This document shows, in pieces, positions 42,839-54,149 of a stretch of 64,000 nt of DNA. Position 1 is the first letter of the stretch, and every line of letters starts with the position of its first letter. Below the pieces are notes generated by a model. It was not told where the DNA came from and made no database searches. It saw nothing but the letters and a program-made list of their open reading frames with translations. Origin of the DNA: Humidesulfovibrio mexicanus (GTDB lineage Bacteria > Desulfobacterota > Desulfovibrionia > Desulfovibrionales > Desulfovibrionaceae); assembly GCF_900188225.1 (NCBI RefSeq), contig NZ_FZOC01000001.1, forward strand, positions 682,596 through 746,595, read 5' to 3'. The translations under genes and the position numbers were made by a program.

Positions 42839-45349
42839 ATGGGTTTCGGCAAATACGATCCGCAGCGGGTTGAAGGCAAGTGGCAGCAGAACTGGAACGA
42901 GTCCCGCTGCTTCGAGGTCGAGGCCGACGAGGCCAAGCCCAAGTTCTACGTGCTGGAGATGTTCCCCTATCCCTCCGGCAAAATCCACATGGGCCATGTG
43001 CGCAACTACTCCATCGCCGACGTGGTGGCCCGCTACAAGCGAATGCGCGGCATGAACGTGCTGCACCCCATGGGTTGGGACGCCTTCGGCCTGCCCGCCG
43101 AAAACGCCGCCATAAAGAACAAGACGCATCCCGCCGCCTGGACCTACCAGAACATCAAGGACATGCGCGCGCAGCTCAAGCGCCTTGGCTACTCCTACGA
43201 CTGGCGGCGCGAGCTGGCCACCTGCCGCCCCGAATACTACAAGTGGGAGCAGCGCTTTTTCCTGCAGATGCTGGAAAAGGGCCTGGCCTACCGCAAAAAC
43301 TCCCCGGTGAACTGGTGCGAGAGCTGCAAGACCGTGCTGGCCAACGAACAGGTGGAGGAAGGCCGCTGCTGGCGCTGCGACAGCGAAGTTGAGCAGAAGC
43401 AGCTGGAGCAGTGGTTCTTCAAGATCACCGCCTATGCCGAGGAGCTCATCGAGGACCTGAAGCTTTTGGAAGGCGGCTGGCCCGACCGCGTGCTCACCAT
43501 GCAGCAGAACTGGATCGGCAAGAGCATCGGCGCGGAGCTCACCTTCCAGGTCAAGGGCCGCGACCTGGGCATAACCGTGTTCACCACCCGGCCGGACACC
43601 CTGTGCGGGGCCACCTTCATGAGCCTGGCCGCCGAGCACCCCCTGGTGGAGCAGCTCATCGCGGGCTACGACAAGGCCGACCAGGTGCGCGCCTTTTGCC
43701 GCGATGTGGCCAACATGGACCGCATCAAGCGCGGGGCCGACGACCTGGAGAAGGAAGGCGTCTTCACGGGCGCGTACTGCATAAACCCCCTTACCGGCCG
43801 GGAAATGCCCATCCACGTGGCCAACTTCGTGCTCATGGGCTACGGCACAGGCGCGGTGATGGCCGTGCCCGCGCACGACCAGCGCGACTTCGAATTCGCC
43901 CGCAAGTACGCGCTGCCCATGCAGGTGGTCATCCAGCCCAAGGATGCGGTTCTTGACCCCGCGTCCATGACCGAGGCCTACAGCGCGCCCGGCGTGCTGG
44001 TGAACTCCGGGCGGTTCGACGGGATGCCCAACGAGGAGGCCAAGAAGGCCATCGTGGAGCACCTGGGCGCCTCCGGCCTGGGCAAGCCCACGGTGAACTA
44101 TCGCCTGCGCGACTGGGGCATTTCGCGCCAGCGCTTCTGGGGCGCGCCCATTCCGGTGGTGCATTGCCCGTCCTGCGGCCTGGTTCCCGTGCCGGAGAAG
44201 GATCTCCCCGTGCGCCTGCCCGAGGACGCGCAGGTGCGCGAAGACGGCCGCTCCCCCCTGCCCCTGCTCGACTCCTTCGTCAACGTGGCCTGCCCCAAGT
44301 GCGGCGCAAAGGCCCGGCGCGAGACCGACACCTTCGACACCTTCATGGAGTCCAGCTGGTATTTCCTGCGCTACACAAGCGCCCGCAACGAGGATGCGCC
44401 CTTCGACCCCGCCGCGCTGAAATACTGGACCCCGGTGGACCTGTACATCGGCGGCATCGAGCACGCCATCCTGCACCTGCTCTACTCCCGCTTCTTCGTG
44501 AAGGTGCTGCGCGACCTGGGCTACACCGACCAGGCCGAGCCCTTCAAGAACCTGCTCACCCAGGGCATGGTGCTCAAAGACGGCTCCAAGATGAGCAAGA
44601 GCAAGGGCAATGTGGTGGACCCCAATTCCATGATCGGAAAATACGGGGCCGACGCCACCAGGCTGTTCATCCTCTTCGCCTCGCCGCCGGAAAAGGACCT
44701 GGAGTGGAGCGACGCGGGCATCGAGGGGGCCTTCCGCTTCCTGAACCGCGTGTGGCGCCTGGCCGAGGACCTCTCCGATGCGGGAGCCCTCAAGGCCGTG
44801 CCCCCCTGCGCCCCGGTCTCCGCCCTGGGCGGCGAACCGGCCGGCCCGGTCAAGGACCTGCGCCGCAAGGAGCACGACACCGCGCGCCGCGTCACCCGCG
44901 ACATGGAGAACAAGTTCCAGTTCAATACGGCCATCGCCGCGCTCATGGAACTGGTGAACGAAATGTACGCCGCAAAGGACGTCCTCAAGGACGCTCCCGG
45001 CGGACCGGAGGCGCTGTCTTCGGCCCTGGCCACGGTGCTCGTCCTGCTCTCGCCCGTCACCCCGCACCTGTGCGAGGAGCTGTGGGCCAACATGGGGCAA
45101 AAGGGCCAGCTGGCCACCACGCCCTGGCCCGAGCACGATCCGTCCGCCCTGGTGAAGGACGAGATCGAGCTGGTGGTGCAGGTGAACGGCAAGGTGCGCG
45201 GCAGGCTCAACGTGGCCGCCGACGCCGACCAGGAAGCCGTGCGCCAGTTCGCCATGACCCACGAGAACGTCCTCAGGCACCTTGAAGGCAAGAGCATCAA
45301 AAAGCTCATCGTGGTGCCGGGCAAGCTGGTGAACGTGGTGGCGGGCTAG
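42839..45349 (+). CDS. leuS: Leucyl-tRNA synthetase
   Basis: Class I aminoacyl-tRNA synthetase, 836 aa, full length. HIGH motif as HMGH (50-53 in [16 protein letters not shown]), editing domain (CP1) from about 220 to 420, and KMSKS in [11 protein letters not shown] near residue 584. The C-terminal domain ends in [16 protein letters not shown] as in bacterial LeuRS. Lies 33 bp after nusB and 22 bp before lptE, the leuS-lptE-holA order seen widely in Gram-negatives. Confidence 0.97.
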   Translation: MGFGKYDPQRVEGKWQQNWNESRCFEVEADEAKPKFYVLEMFPYPSGKIHMGHVRNYSIADVVARYKRMRGMNVLHPMGWDAFGLPAENAAIKNKTHPAAWTYQNIKDMRAQLKRLGYSYDWRRELATCRPEYYKWEQRFFLQMLEKGLAYRKNSPVNWCESCKTVLANEQVEEGRCWRCDSEVEQKQLEQWFFKITAYAEELIEDLKLLEGGWPDRVLTMQQNWIGKSIGAELTFQVKGRDLGITVFTTRPDTLCGATFMSLAAEHPLVEQLIAGYDKADQVRAFCRDVANMDRIKRGADDLEKEGVFTGAYCINPLTGREMPIHVANFVLMGYGTGAVMAVPAHDQRDFEFARKYALPMQVVIQPKDAVLDPASMTEAYSAPGVLVNSGRFDGMPNEEAKKAIVEHLGASGLGKPTVNYRLRDWGISRQRFWGAPIPVVHCPSCGLVPVPEKDLPVRLPEDAQVREDGRSPLPLLDSFVNVACPKCGAKARRETDTFDTFMESSWYFLRYTSARNEDAPFDPAALKYWTPVDLYIGGIEHAILHLLYSRFFVKVLRDLGYTDQAEPFKNLLTQGMVLKDGSKMSKSKGNVVDPNSMIGKYGADATRLFILFASPPEKDLEWSDAGIEGAFRFLNRVWRLAEDLSDAGALKAVPPCAPVSALGGEPAGPVKDLRRKEHDTARRVTRDMENKFQFNTAIAALMELVNEMYAAKDVLKDAPGGPEALSSALATVLVLLSPVTPHLCEELWANMGQKGQLATTPWPEHDPSALVKDEIELVVQVNGKVRGRLNVAADADQEAVRQFAMTHENVLRHLEGKSIKKLIVVPGKLVNVVAG

Positions 45350-45371
45350 CGCACGCCACGGGAGGCCCCTC

Positions 45372-45920
45372 ATGCGCACTGTTCCGCTCCGCAGCGCTTC
45401 GGCGTTTCCGCCCTCGCTGGCGTTGCTGCTGCTTGCCCTGGCGCTGGTCCTTGGCGGGTGCGGCTACCGTTTCACGGGCCAGGCTTCGGCCGACGGCGAG
45501 GATCCCTCCTCCCGTCTGGCCCCGGAATACCGGCAGATGGCCCTGGTGCGCGTAGAGAACCCCACCACCGAGGCCTGGCTTGAGCCGCGCCTGCGCTCGC
45601 TTCTGCGCGACGAATTCAACCGCCGCCGCCTGGTGACCTGGACCGACAAATCCAAGGCCACCAGCCTGCTCACCATCACGATCAAGAAGTACACGCGCTC
45701 CACCGCCGTGTCCGGCGAGGCGGACCAGTCCGTGAAGCTCAGCGCGGGCATCGTGGTGGTGTTCCGCGTCACGCGCGCCACGGACGGCTCGGTCATCTGG
45801 GACTCCGGGGAGATCACCCAGGACGAATCCTACTACCCCGGCGACGCCGACGGCGCGGACCAGCGCGTCACCGACCTGCTCATGCGGCGCATGGCCGACC
45901 TCATGACCGAAAACTACTAG
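45372..45920 (+). CDS. lptE: LPS-assembly lipoprotein LptE
   Basis: Outer-membrane lipoprotein that plugs LptD during LPS insertion, 182 aa. Signal peptide with lipobox cysteine at residue 30 (LVLGGCGYRFTG), the GYRF being typical of LptE. The mature domain has the expected alpha/beta pattern. Its presence after leuS shows a Gram-negative envelope with LPS. 10 bp before holA. Confidence 0.88.
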   Translation: MRTVPLRSASAFPPSLALLLLALALVLGGCGYRFTGQASADGEDPSSRLAPEYRQMALVRVENPTTEAWLEPRLRSLLRDEFNRRRLVTWTDKSKATSLLTITIKKYTRSTAVSGEADQSVKLSAGIVVVFRVTRATDGSVIWDSGEITQDESYYPGDADGADQRVTDLLMRRMADLMTENY

Positions 45921-45930
45921 GAGCCAGGCC

Positions 45931-46986
45931 ATGTCTCCGGCCCAGCCCAATACCCAGCGAACAGCCCGCAGGGGACACCGCGTCCTCATCTGTCCAGACG
46001 CGGAGCTCTTGCGTCGGCAGGTGGCCAAGCTGGCCGAGGGCATGGGCGGCGGGACCGCGCGCAAAATCTTCTGGGGCGACGACGAACCCTTTCCCCAGGC
46101 CTACTGGGGCGAGCTGACCATCCAGAACCTTTTTTCCACACCCACGGTGCTGGTGCTGCGCCGGGCCGACGCCCTTAAGGCCGAGCAGTGGGACCGGTTG
46201 GACGAAACCATCGGCCTTGCGGCGTCCACGGTGCTGCCCGTCTTCTGTCTGGAAGGCCGCTGGAAGGATTCCAAGCAAGCGCCAGTGCCCGCCTTTCTCA
46301 CCAAACGCGGACTGTGGCAGGCGGCGGAAAAGAACGCCTGGATCTGGCAGTCGCCCGGTCTCACCGAGTCCACGCTTGGGAAATTCATCGACCGCTGGGC
46401 CACCGAAAAGGGGCTTGCCCTTGACGCCCCTGCCCGGCAGGCGCTGGCCGCCGCCCTGCCCCACGACGCCCTGGCCGCCGGGCTCGAGCTGGACAAGCTG
46501 GAGCTGGCCGCCGGAGAATCCGGCCGCGTCACCGCAGCCATGGCCGAACTTGTGGCCCCGCACGGCGACATGGAGTTCTTCGACTTCATGCGCGCGCTGG
46601 CCGTTCCTCCAGGCCGGGACCCGCAGTCCGCGCGGGCGGTGTGGGCCCGCGTGCTGGACGACCACCTGCGCCCCGGCGGGGACAAAATCCTGTTCCAGCT
46701 GCTGGGCTACGTCGCCTGGCAGGCCCGGCAGATGTGGATGCTCAACGAGGGCGAGGAGCAGAAGGTGCGCATGAACCCGCGCGACAAGCCCGCCCTGGCG
46801 CAGATGGCGCGCAGGCTCGGACGCGCAGGCATCGCCCAGGTCATTGAGCTGACCTTGGACGCCCAGCTCGGAGTCATCGGCGGCACCCGGCGGCCCGACG
46901 ACACCCTGGAGTCCTACGTGGCTGAGCTTTCAGCCCTGCTCTCGGGCCAGGACGGCCCCTCCGCCCGGGGCGGAGGCCCTGGGTGA
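45931..46986 (+). CDS. holA: DNA polymerase III subunit delta (HolA)
   Basis: Clamp-loader subunit that opens the beta clamp, 351 aa. The first 130 residues form the AAA-like domain (LICPDAELLRRQVAKLAEG, then VLVLRRADALKAEQWDRLDE); the C-terminal part carries the collar helices (LFQLLGYVAWQARQMW, LGRAGIAQVIELTLDAQLGV). Sequence is divergent, as usual for HolA. AGGAG precedes the ATG. Stop overlaps the radC start (GTGA). Confidence 0.87.
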   Translation: MSPAQPNTQRTARRGHRVLICPDAELLRRQVAKLAEGMGGGTARKIFWGDDEPFPQAYWGELTIQNLFSTPTVLVLRRADALKAEQWDRLDETIGLAASTVLPVFCLEGRWKDSKQAPVPAFLTKRGLWQAAEKNAWIWQSPGLTESTLGKFIDRWATEKGLALDAPARQALAAALPHDALAAGLELDKLELAAGESGRVTAAMAELVAPHGDMEFFDFMRALAVPPGRDPQSARAVWARVLDDHLRPGGDKILFQLLGYVAWQARQMWMLNEGEEQKVRMNPRDKPALAQMARRLGRAGIAQVIELTLDAQLGVIGGTRRPDDTLESYVAELSALLSGQDGPSARGGGPG

Positions 46987-47702
46987 GCCCGCCGCGCGCG
47001 GCCAAAGCTGCGGCCTCGGCCGCCGAGTCCCCTGCCCCGCACTACCTGGGGCACCGCCAGCGGCTGCGCGAGCGGCTGCTTGTCGAGCCCAAGGCCTTGG
47101 CGGACTATGAACTGCTTGAGCTGCTGCTCGGCCAGGTGCTGCCCCGCCGCGACACCAAACCCTTGGCCAAGGCATTGCTGGCGCGCTTCGGCACCCTTCG
47201 GGAAGCCATGAACGCGCGCGCCGACGCCCTGCGCGAGCTGCCCGGCTTCGGCGAGGGGCTGCTTGGCCACTGGGAGCTGTTGCGCGAACTGTTCGCCCGC
47301 CTGGGCGAGGCCCCGGTGCGCGAGCGCCAGGTATTTTCCGGCCCCGAGGTGGTGGCCGAGGCGGCGCGCGCGCGCATCGGGCACCTGGGCGTGGAGGAGT
47401 TCTGGGTGGCGCTGGTGGACAACAAGAACCGCCTGGTGGCCTGGGAGCGCGTGGGCAGGGGCACGGTGGACGAAACCCCCATGTACCCGCGCGAAGTGCT
47501 GGCCCTGGCCCTCAAGCACCAGGCCTCCGGCGTCATCCTGGCGCACAACCACCCCGGCGGCGACCCAAACCCCTCGGTGCAGGACCGCGAGCTTACCCGG
47601 CGCATGGTCCGCGCCGCACAAGAGCTGGGCCTGCGCGTGCTGGACCACGTCATCGTGGCCGAAACACGGCATTTCAGCTTCCAAGACGCCGGGCTGCTGT
47701 AG
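46983..47702 (+). CDS. radC: RadC-family JAB-domain protein
   Basis: 239-aa protein: helix-hairpin-helix-like N-terminal region (residues 20-100, ELLELLLGQVLPRRDTKPLA; ELPGFGEG) and a C-terminal JAB/MPN metalloprotease-like domain with the zinc motif AHNHPGGDPNPSVQD and an upstream Glu. The old link to DNA repair is doubtful, and the family function is open. GTG start overlaps holA. Last gene of the ribBA-radC cluster; convergent with the DUF2059 gene 12 bp away, and no terminator is seen between them. Confidence 0.92.
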   Translation: MSPPRAAKAAASAAESPAPHYLGHRQRLRERLLVEPKALADYELLELLLGQVLPRRDTKPLAKALLARFGTLREAMNARADALRELPGFGEGLLGHWELLRELFARLGEAPVRERQVFSGPEVVAEAARARIGHLGVEEFWVALVDNKNRLVAWERVGRGTVDETPMYPREVLALALKHQASGVILAHNHPGGDPNPSVQDRELTRRMVRAAQELGLRVLDHVIVAETRHFSFQDAGLL

Positions 47703-47714
47703 CGCAATCCGCGT

Positions 47715-48263
47715 CTAGATGGTCCCCCGCAAGCCCGACACGGCGGCCTCGCCACGGCCGGACGCGCCATTTCCCGCCTCGCGCCTCAGGGTGTCGGTCA
47801 CCCGCTGGCTGATCTCCGGAATGAACCCGATGGCCGTGCGCTGGGCCACGTCGCGAGCCTCGCGCAGGGCCTGCGGCAGCACCGCGACGGCCTTGCGGCC
47901 AACGGGCGATTCGTAAAACGCGGCGAGCTGGCGCAACTCCGCCTCGGTAAAACGCTTGGAAAACACGGGCATGACCTGCTCGGCAAGGCCGCCGGGCGCG
48001 GCGATCTTCTCCCGCAGCAGCGCGGCGATCTCCCGCTCCACCACAGGCATCTTGTCCGCCGGGATGTCCGGCCGCAGCTTCTTCACCAGCTCCATGTTCT
48101 GGCGCACGCACTGGTCGATCATTTCGTTTCCCCCAAGCGCCTCCACCAGGCGCAGCACCTCCTGGCGCTTCTCCGGGGTCAGGGTCTCGGCGCGCAACGG
48201 GGCAGCGGGAAACAAAAGCGCCAAACCAAGCGCCAGTGCGGCGCAGCATGTTTTCGCAGTCAT
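47715..48263 (-). CDS. DUF2059 secreted protein (copy 1)
   Basis: 182-aa exported protein: signal peptide of about 25 residues (ALALGLALLFPAAPLRA), then a helical domain with the DUF2059 pattern (VMPVFSKRFTEAELRQLAAF, YESPVGRKAVAVLPQ). Function is unknown; members are periplasmic. First of three related genes reading in the same direction. Confidence 0.83.
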   Translation of the reverse strand: MTAKTCCAALALGLALLFPAAPLRAETLTPEKRQEVLRLVEALGGNEMIDQCVRQNMELVKKLRPDIPADKMPVVEREIAALLREKIAAPGGLAEQVMPVFSKRFTEAELRQLAAFYESPVGRKAVAVLPQALREARDVAQRTAIGFIPEISQRVTDTLRREAGNGASGRGEAAVSGLRGTI

Positions 48264-48304
48264 GGTGTGGTCTCCGGTCTGTTGTGGATTGGTTCGGGCG
48301 GGGA

Positions 48305-48748
48305 TCAGCCTGTGCCGCTCCCTGAAAGGTCGAGTTCGGTCATGGCGGTCGCAAGCATCCGCTCCAGGCCCAGGTCCAGGATGCTTTCAAGCGATCCCAG
48401 CAGCACCCTCGACTTCTGGCCCAGGGGCGTGGAAAGAAAGGCGGTCAGTTCACGCACCTCGTCCTCGGTGAACAGGTGCGCCACCCTGGATTCCAGCTGG
48501 TCGGCCAGGCCGCCGGGGGCCGACATGCTGCGGCTCAGGGCGCGAACGAGCAGTTGCCGGGCCTCATCCCTGCGCTGGGGCGCAATGTCCGGGCGAAGGC
48601 CCCACATCCTGGCGTCCCACGCGTTCACAAGGCCGAGCAGCGCGGCATCGTCCCGCAAGACGTGAAACAGATCGGCCACCAGCGCGCGCCGCTCGGCGCC
48701 CACCTGGCGCTTGGCCCATTTGGCCCGCAGCTCCTCCATCGCGTCCAT
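48305..48748 (-). CDS. DUF2059-related protein without signal peptide (copy 2)
   Basis: 147-aa protein related to its neighbours through GGLADQLESRVAHLFTEDEV and LTAFLSTPLGQKSRVLLGSL, the DUF2059 core. Unlike the other two it has no signal peptide; the ATG follows a good GGGAGGGGG site and the stop codon of copy 3 lies just upstream, leaving no room for one. It would stay in the cytoplasm or be a decaying copy. Confidence 0.72.
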   Translation of the reverse strand: MDAMEELRAKWAKRQVGAERRALVADLFHVLRDDAALLGLVNAWDARMWGLRPDIAPQRRDEARQLLVRALSRSMSAPGGLADQLESRVAHLFTEDEVRELTAFLSTPLGQKSRVLLGSLESILDLGLERMLATAMTELDLSGSGTG

Positions 48749-48779
48749 GGTCCCCCTCCCGCGCGGCCCAATGCCGCAG

Positions 48780-49310
48780 CTAGAGTTCGCGCCCCTGGCG
48801 CAACTGGCGCAGGCGCTCCTGGATGCGCTGTCCGGCCCTGGCCGTCACGGCCTCGTTCAAGCGCTCGCCAATGCCCTCAAGGTCCGTGGCGATTTGCGGC
48901 TGCAGGGCCACAATGCGCCGCATCCTGGGGTCGCGGCCCACGCCGATGAGGTACTCCACGTCCTGACGGCTCAGTCGGCGCTGGAACACGGGCACCATCT
49001 CGGCCACGCCGCGCTCGGACTCGACCCGCACATCACCCTCCAGTTCCGTTCGCAGACGCTCCAACACGCCGGGCTGCAATTCGGGCCTGGTCTGGCGCAC
49101 AAGCTCCACCACGGCGGCCAGTTGCTGCCGCACGCCCAGTTCCAGCATCTCACGATAGCCGAAGAGGTCGATGTACTCGCGCACGGCGGCGTCGGGGGGC
49201 GTGTCCGGACCGGCCATGTCCTTTGCCTGCGCGGCGGCTGCCGCCATCGGGGCCAGGGTTGTGAGCCAAAGGCACAGGGCGAGGGGAAAAACCGTGGAGT
49301 GGTGGCGCAT
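48780..49310 (-). CDS. DUF2059-like secreted protein (copy 3)
   Basis: 176-aa protein with a signal peptide (VFPLALCLWLTTLAPMAAAA) and a helical mature part including MVPVFQRRLSRQDVEYLIGV, an arrangement like copy 1 but more divergent. ATG 49310 is preceded by AGGAGG. It is the first gene of the trio (31 bp before copy 2). Upstream lies a 378-bp stretch with a transposase remnant. Confidence 0.75.
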   Translation of the reverse strand: MRHHSTVFPLALCLWLTTLAPMAAAAAQAKDMAGPDTPPDAAVREYIDLFGYREMLELGVRQQLAAVVELVRQTRPELQPGVLERLRTELEGDVRVESERGVAEMVPVFQRRLSRQDVEYLIGVGRDPRMRRIVALQPQIATDLEGIGERLNEAVTARAGQRIQERLRQLRQGREL

Positions 49311-49458
49311 GGGGCCTCCTGATGTTTGCTGCAGGGAAGCACGCTTTGACGGGAAAGGCAAGGGCCGGGCACCTTGCGAGACCCCCGGCTTCCCATGAAG
49401 GCAGGCCATAACCGCTGCCAACGGAGAGAGAACGCGGCCCCCGTACTGGCCGTCGGGC
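49311..49458. other. Non-coding segment upstream of the DUF2059 trio
   Basis: Together with the transposase remnant this makes a 378-bp gap. No gene is supported here. A promoter for the DUF2059 genes is expected but none stands out. Confidence 0.5.
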
Positions 49459-49692
49459 CGCACCCGCCCGTACACGCCGCGCATCATCCGCAAGGCCGAG
49501 CGCTTCATCCAAACGGCGCTGCGCGAGTGGGCCTACGCGGTGGGCTCCGCCAGCTCAAATGAAAGAGCCAACGAGTTGCCCCGCTGGCTCCACGAATACA
49601 ATTATCATCAGAATAACAGTGCGTTACAAAACAAACCGCCAATCAGCCGAATTGGACAGGTGGTGAACAACGTCTTGCAACTCCACACCTAG
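49459..49692 (+). pseudogene. 3' remnant of an IS481-type transposase gene
   Basis: Translated from 49459 the frame reads RTRPYTPR, KAERFIQTALREWAYA, ERANELPRWLHEYNYHQNN and KPPISRIGQ to a stop at 49690-49692. This is the conserved C-terminal end of the DDE integrase-core transposases of the IS481 group, including the Glu of KAERF. There is no start codon and the catalytic Asp residues are missing, so it is inactive. The usual TNG before KAERF reads IIR. AT content rises toward its end, unlike the neighbours. The stop shares CTAG with the uppS stop on the other strand. Confidence 0.8.
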
Positions 49693-50405
49693 CGGGCGAT
49701 CTGCTCGCCGGTCTTGCCGAAGCGGCGCTGGCGGCGCTGATAGTCGGCCAGGGCGCGCTCCAGCTCGGCGGCGTCGAAGTCCGGCCAGAGGGTGTCGGTG
49801 AAGTAGAGCTCCGCGTAGGCGGCCTGGAAGAGCAGGAAGTTGGAGAGCCGGAGCTCTCCGCTGGTGCGGATGATGAGGTCCGGGTCGGGCTGGCCAGCGG
49901 TATAGAGCGCGGCGGAGAAGTCCTCGGCGTCGATGTCCTGGCCCTTGGCGGCCAGGGCGCGGCAGGCGCGCAGAATCTCCTCCCGGCCGGAGTAGTTGAG
50001 GGCCAGGTTCAAGGTCATGGCGCGGCAGTTGGCGGTCTTGGCCATGACGAGGGAGAGGCTCTGCCGGGCCACGAAGGGCAGGCCGTCGAAGTCGCCCAGC
50101 ACCTTGAGGCGGATGTCCTGGTCCAGCAGGTTCTGCAGCTCGCCCTTCATATACTCCACCAGCAGGTCGAAGATGAGGGCGACCTCGTCCTTGGGGCGCG
50201 ACCAGTTCTCGCGGGAGAAGGTGTAGAGCGTGAGGTGGCGGACGCCCAGCTCGCGGGCGCGGGTGACGATGGCCTTGGCCGCGCGCGTGCCCGCGCGGTG
50301 GCCCTCGCTGCGCGAGAGCCCCCGGCGCTGGGCCCAGCGTCCGTTGCCGTCCATGATGACGGCGACGTGCGCGGGCAGTGCGGCACGATCAAGCGCTTCC
50401 GGCAT
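49689..50405 (-). CDS. uppS: Undecaprenyl diphosphate synthase (UppS)
   Basis: Cis-prenyltransferase making the C55 lipid carrier for peptidoglycan and LPS, 238 aa. Signature VAVIMDGNGRWAQRRG with the catalytic Asp, then GHRAGTRAA, FSRENWSRP, and the end motif DLIIRTSGELRLSNFLLFQ. Complete despite a transposase fragment touching its 3' end. Starts 3 bp after frr. Confidence 0.95.
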   Translation of the reverse strand: MPEALDRAALPAHVAVIMDGNGRWAQRRGLSRSEGHRAGTRAAKAIVTRARELGVRHLTLYTFSRENWSRPKDEVALIFDLLVEYMKGELQNLLDQDIRLKVLGDFDGLPFVARQSLSLVMAKTANCRAMTLNLALNYSGREEILRACRALAAKGQDIDAEDFSAALYTAGQPDPDLIIRTSGELRLSNFLLFQAAYAELYFTDTLWPDFDAAELERALADYQRRQRRFGKTGEQIAR

Positions 50406-50408
50406 CGG

Positions 50409-50963
50409 CTACAGCGCCAGAATCTCCTTCTCCTTGGCGGAGAAGGTGTCGTCGCACTTCTTGATGGTCTCGTCGGTCAGCTTCTGCACCTCGGCGGTGA
50501 GCTTGCGCTCCTCGTCCTCGGTGATGTCCTTGTCCTTGAGCAGCTTCTTGAGGGCCTCGTTGAGGTCGCGGCGCACATTGCGCGCAGCCACCTTGGCCTC
50601 CTCGGTGAACTTCTTGGCCAGCTTCACCAGATCCTTGCGGCGCTCCTCGGTAAGGGGCGGGATGGTGATGCGGATGAGCTTGCCGTCGTTGACGGGGTTG
50701 AGTCCCAGGTCGCTTTTGAGGATGGCCTTCTCCACCGCGCCGAAGGCCTGCTTGTCCCAGGGCTGGATGGTGATGGTGCGGGCGTCCGGGGTGGAAAGGG
50801 AGGCGATCTGCCCCACGGGGGTGGGGTTGCCGTAGTACTCGGCCATGAGCGGCTCGATGAGGGACACCGAGGCCCGGCCGGTGCGCAGGCGCGCCAGCTC
50901 CTTGGTGAGGCTGGTGAGCGCTCCGGACATGCGTTTCTTGCCGTCTTCGATAACCGCGTGCAT
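50409..50963 (-). CDS. frr: Ribosome recycling factor
   Basis: Splits post-termination ribosomes together with EF-G; 184 aa, normal length. Family features: [44 protein letters not shown] and [13 protein letters not shown]. Begins 1 bp after the pyrH stop and runs into uppS. Confidence 0.96.
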   Translation of the reverse strand: MHAVIEDGKKRMSGALTSLTKELARLRTGRASVSLIEPLMAEYYGNPTPVGQIASLSTPDARTITIQPWDKQAFGAVEKAILKSDLGLNPVNDGKLIRITIPPLTEERRKDLVKLAKKFTEEAKVAARNVRRDLNEALKKLLKDKDITEDEERKLTAEVQKLTDETIKKCDDTFSAKEKEILAL

Positions 50964-50964
50964 G

Positions 50965-51687
50965 TTAGTTCCCTCCTTCTACGATTGTGCCGATCTTCTC
51001 GCCCAGGATGACGCGACGGATGTTGCCTTCCTTGAACAGATTGAAGACGATGATGGGCAGGCTGTTGTCGCGGGCGAGGGAAATGGCCGTGGCGTCCATG
51101 ACGCCCAGGCGCTTTTCCAGGGTCTCCATGTAGGTGACGGTGTCGTAGCGCTTGGCGTCGGCGTGCTTCTTGGGATCCTTGTCGTACACGCCGTCCACCT
51201 TGGTGGCCTTCAGGATGGCTTCGCACTTGAGCTCGGAAGCGCGCAGGGCGGCGGCGGTGTCGGTGGTGAAGTAGGGATTGCCGGTGCCCGCCGCGCAGAT
51301 GACCACGCGGCCGCGCTCCAGGTGGCGCTCCGCCCGGCGGCGGATATACGGCTCGGCCACTTCCTTCATGGTGAAGGCCGTCATGACGCGGGTGTCGCAG
51401 CCGAGCTTCTCCAGCGCGTCCTGCACGGCCAGGGCGTTCATCACCGTGGCCAGCATCCCCATGTAGTCGCCCTGGGCGCGGTCCATGCCCTGCTCGCTGG
51501 CGGCCATGCCCCGGAAGATGTTGCCCCCGCCGATGACCAGGGCGATCTGCACGCCGAGACTGGCCACATCGGCGATCTCGCGGCAGAAGGTGCCAATGGC
51601 CTTGGGCTCGATGCCGAACTGTTGTTCGCCGGCCAGCGCCTCGCCCGAGAGCTTGAGGAGAACCCGTGAGTAGTGCAGCTTTTCCAT
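50965..51687 (-). CDS. pyrH: Uridylate kinase PyrH
   Basis: Phosphorylates UMP to UDP; hexameric amino-acid-kinase-fold enzyme, 240 aa. [37 protein letters not shown] and [13 protein letters not shown] are the UMP/ATP-binding segments. ATG 51687 has GGGAGG upstream. First gene of pyrH-frr-uppS, separated from tsf by a terminator. Confidence 0.96.
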   Translation of the reverse strand: MEKLHYSRVLLKLSGEALAGEQQFGIEPKAIGTFCREIADVASLGVQIALVIGGGNIFRGMAASEQGMDRAQGDYMGMLATVMNALAVQDALEKLGCDTRVMTAFTMKEVAEPYIRRRAERHLERGRVVICAAGTGNPYFTTDTAAALRASELKCEAILKATKVDGVYDKDPKKHADAKRYDTVTYMETLEKRLGVMDATAISLARDNSLPIIVFNLFKEGNIRRVILGEKIGTIVEGGN

Positions 51688-51745
51688 GATCGTCCTCCCT
51701 GGCGTGGGCGTTGTCGGCGCGGGCGCGTCCGTGTTGTGCGGCTTC

Positions 51746-51770
51746 AAAAAAAACGGGCCTTGCGGCCCGT
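51746..51770 (-). terminator. Terminator after rpsB-tsf
   Basis: Minus strand: ACGGGCC-GCAA-GGCCCGT followed by seven T; ten bp after the tsf stop. Confidence 0.9.
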
Positions 51771-51779
51771 TTCGTTTCC

Positions 51780-52403
<624 letters not shown>

Positions 52404-52407
52404 GTTC

Positions 52408-53187
<780 letters not shown>

Positions 53188-53287
53188 AAATCCTCCTGGG
53201 TTTGTCCTCCGCCCCGGCGCATGGCCGTCCCCGGCACGTCCGGGGCACCCAGTGGAAAACCGGGGCGTGTGATTTGTGAAACGGCTG

Positions 53288-53316
53288 CTTTTACGCCGAA
53301 CGCGCACGCTTGGCAA
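53288..53316 (-). promoter_or_regulatory. Sigma70-type promoter of rpsB-tsf
   Basis: Minus strand: TTGCCA (53316-53311), 17-bp spacer, TAAAAG (53293-53288). It starts about 100 bp before rpsB. Confidence 0.6.
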
Positions 53317-53368
53317 GGGGAAAATGTCCGCTGCGAAGAGCCGAGCGCGCCGCCGGACGCTCCGCGCC

Positions 53369-54145
53369 TTACTGCACGGCGCCGGGATCGGCCGGGCCCT
53401 CGCCCGTGACCGGGTTGAGCAGGAAGCCCACCTGGTCGATCTCGATGCTCACCTCGTCGCCTTCGCTCATGGGGCCAATGCCAGCTGGCGTGCCGGTAAG
53501 AATCACGTCGCCGGGCAGAAGCGTCATCACGCTGGAGATGAAGCTCACCAGCCGGGCCGGGGGGAAGATCATGTCCGCTGTGGAACCGTTCTGCCGCAGC
53601 GTGCCGTTGACCAGCGCGCGCACGCCCAGGGCGTTCACGTCGCCCACGTGCGTCTCGATCCACGGCCCCACCGGGCAAAAGCTGTCGAAGCCCTTGGCCC
53701 GCACCCACTGGCCGTCCTTTTGCTGCAGGTCGCGGGCGGTGACATCGTTGGCGCAGGTGTAGCCGAACACGCTGCCCAGGGCGTCATCCTCGGAAACGCG
53801 CCGGGCGGCGCGGCCCATGACCAGGGCCAGTTCGGCCTCGTGGTCCACCCGGGCGGAGGCGGCGGGCAGCACGATGGGGTCGCCGGGGCCGATGACGGCG
53901 CTGGGCGGCTTGAGGAAGAGCACGGGCTCGTCGGGCGCGGCCATGCCCAGTTCGTCGGCGTGGGCATGATAGTTGAGGCCCACGCACACCACCTTGCTGG
54001 GGCGCACCAGGGGCAGAAGCTCCACCTCGGCAAGGGGAATCTCGTCGGGCAGGTTCTCCTCGCGGTTCAGGCAGCGCACGGTCTCCGGGCTTTCGATGAC
54101 GGCATAAAAGGAACGCTCGCGGTAGCGGACGCGGATGATGCGCAT
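53369..54145 (-). CDS. Fumarylacetoacetate hydrolase (FAH) family protein
   Basis: 258-aa enzyme of the FAH superfamily (hydrolases, decarboxylases and isomerases of beta-keto acids). [50 protein letters not shown] (metal ligands Glu) and [12 protein letters not shown] are the expected motifs. ATG 54145 starts 4 bp after the response-regulator stop, so the two genes are coupled. Substrate unknown; the central aromatic or sugar-acid pathways that usually surround such enzymes are not nearby. Confidence 0.88.
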   Translation of the reverse strand: MRIIRVRYRERSFYAVIESPETVRCLNREENLPDEIPLAEVELLPLVRPSKVVCVGLNYHAHADELGMAAPDEPVLFLKPPSAVIGPGDPIVLPAASARVDHEAELALVMGRAARRVSEDDALGSVFGYTCANDVTARDLQQKDGQWVRAKGFDSFCPVGPWIETHVGDVNALGVRALVNGTLRQNGSTADMIFPPARLVSFISSVMTLLPGDVILTGTPAGIGPMSEGDEVSIEIDQVGFLLNPVTGEGPADPGAVQ

Positions 54146-54149
54146 GAGA

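Noticed and set aside
42218-45379. Long minus-strand open frame opposite nusB-leuS
   Set aside because: Same artefact of high GC content; leuS on the plus strand is unmistakable.
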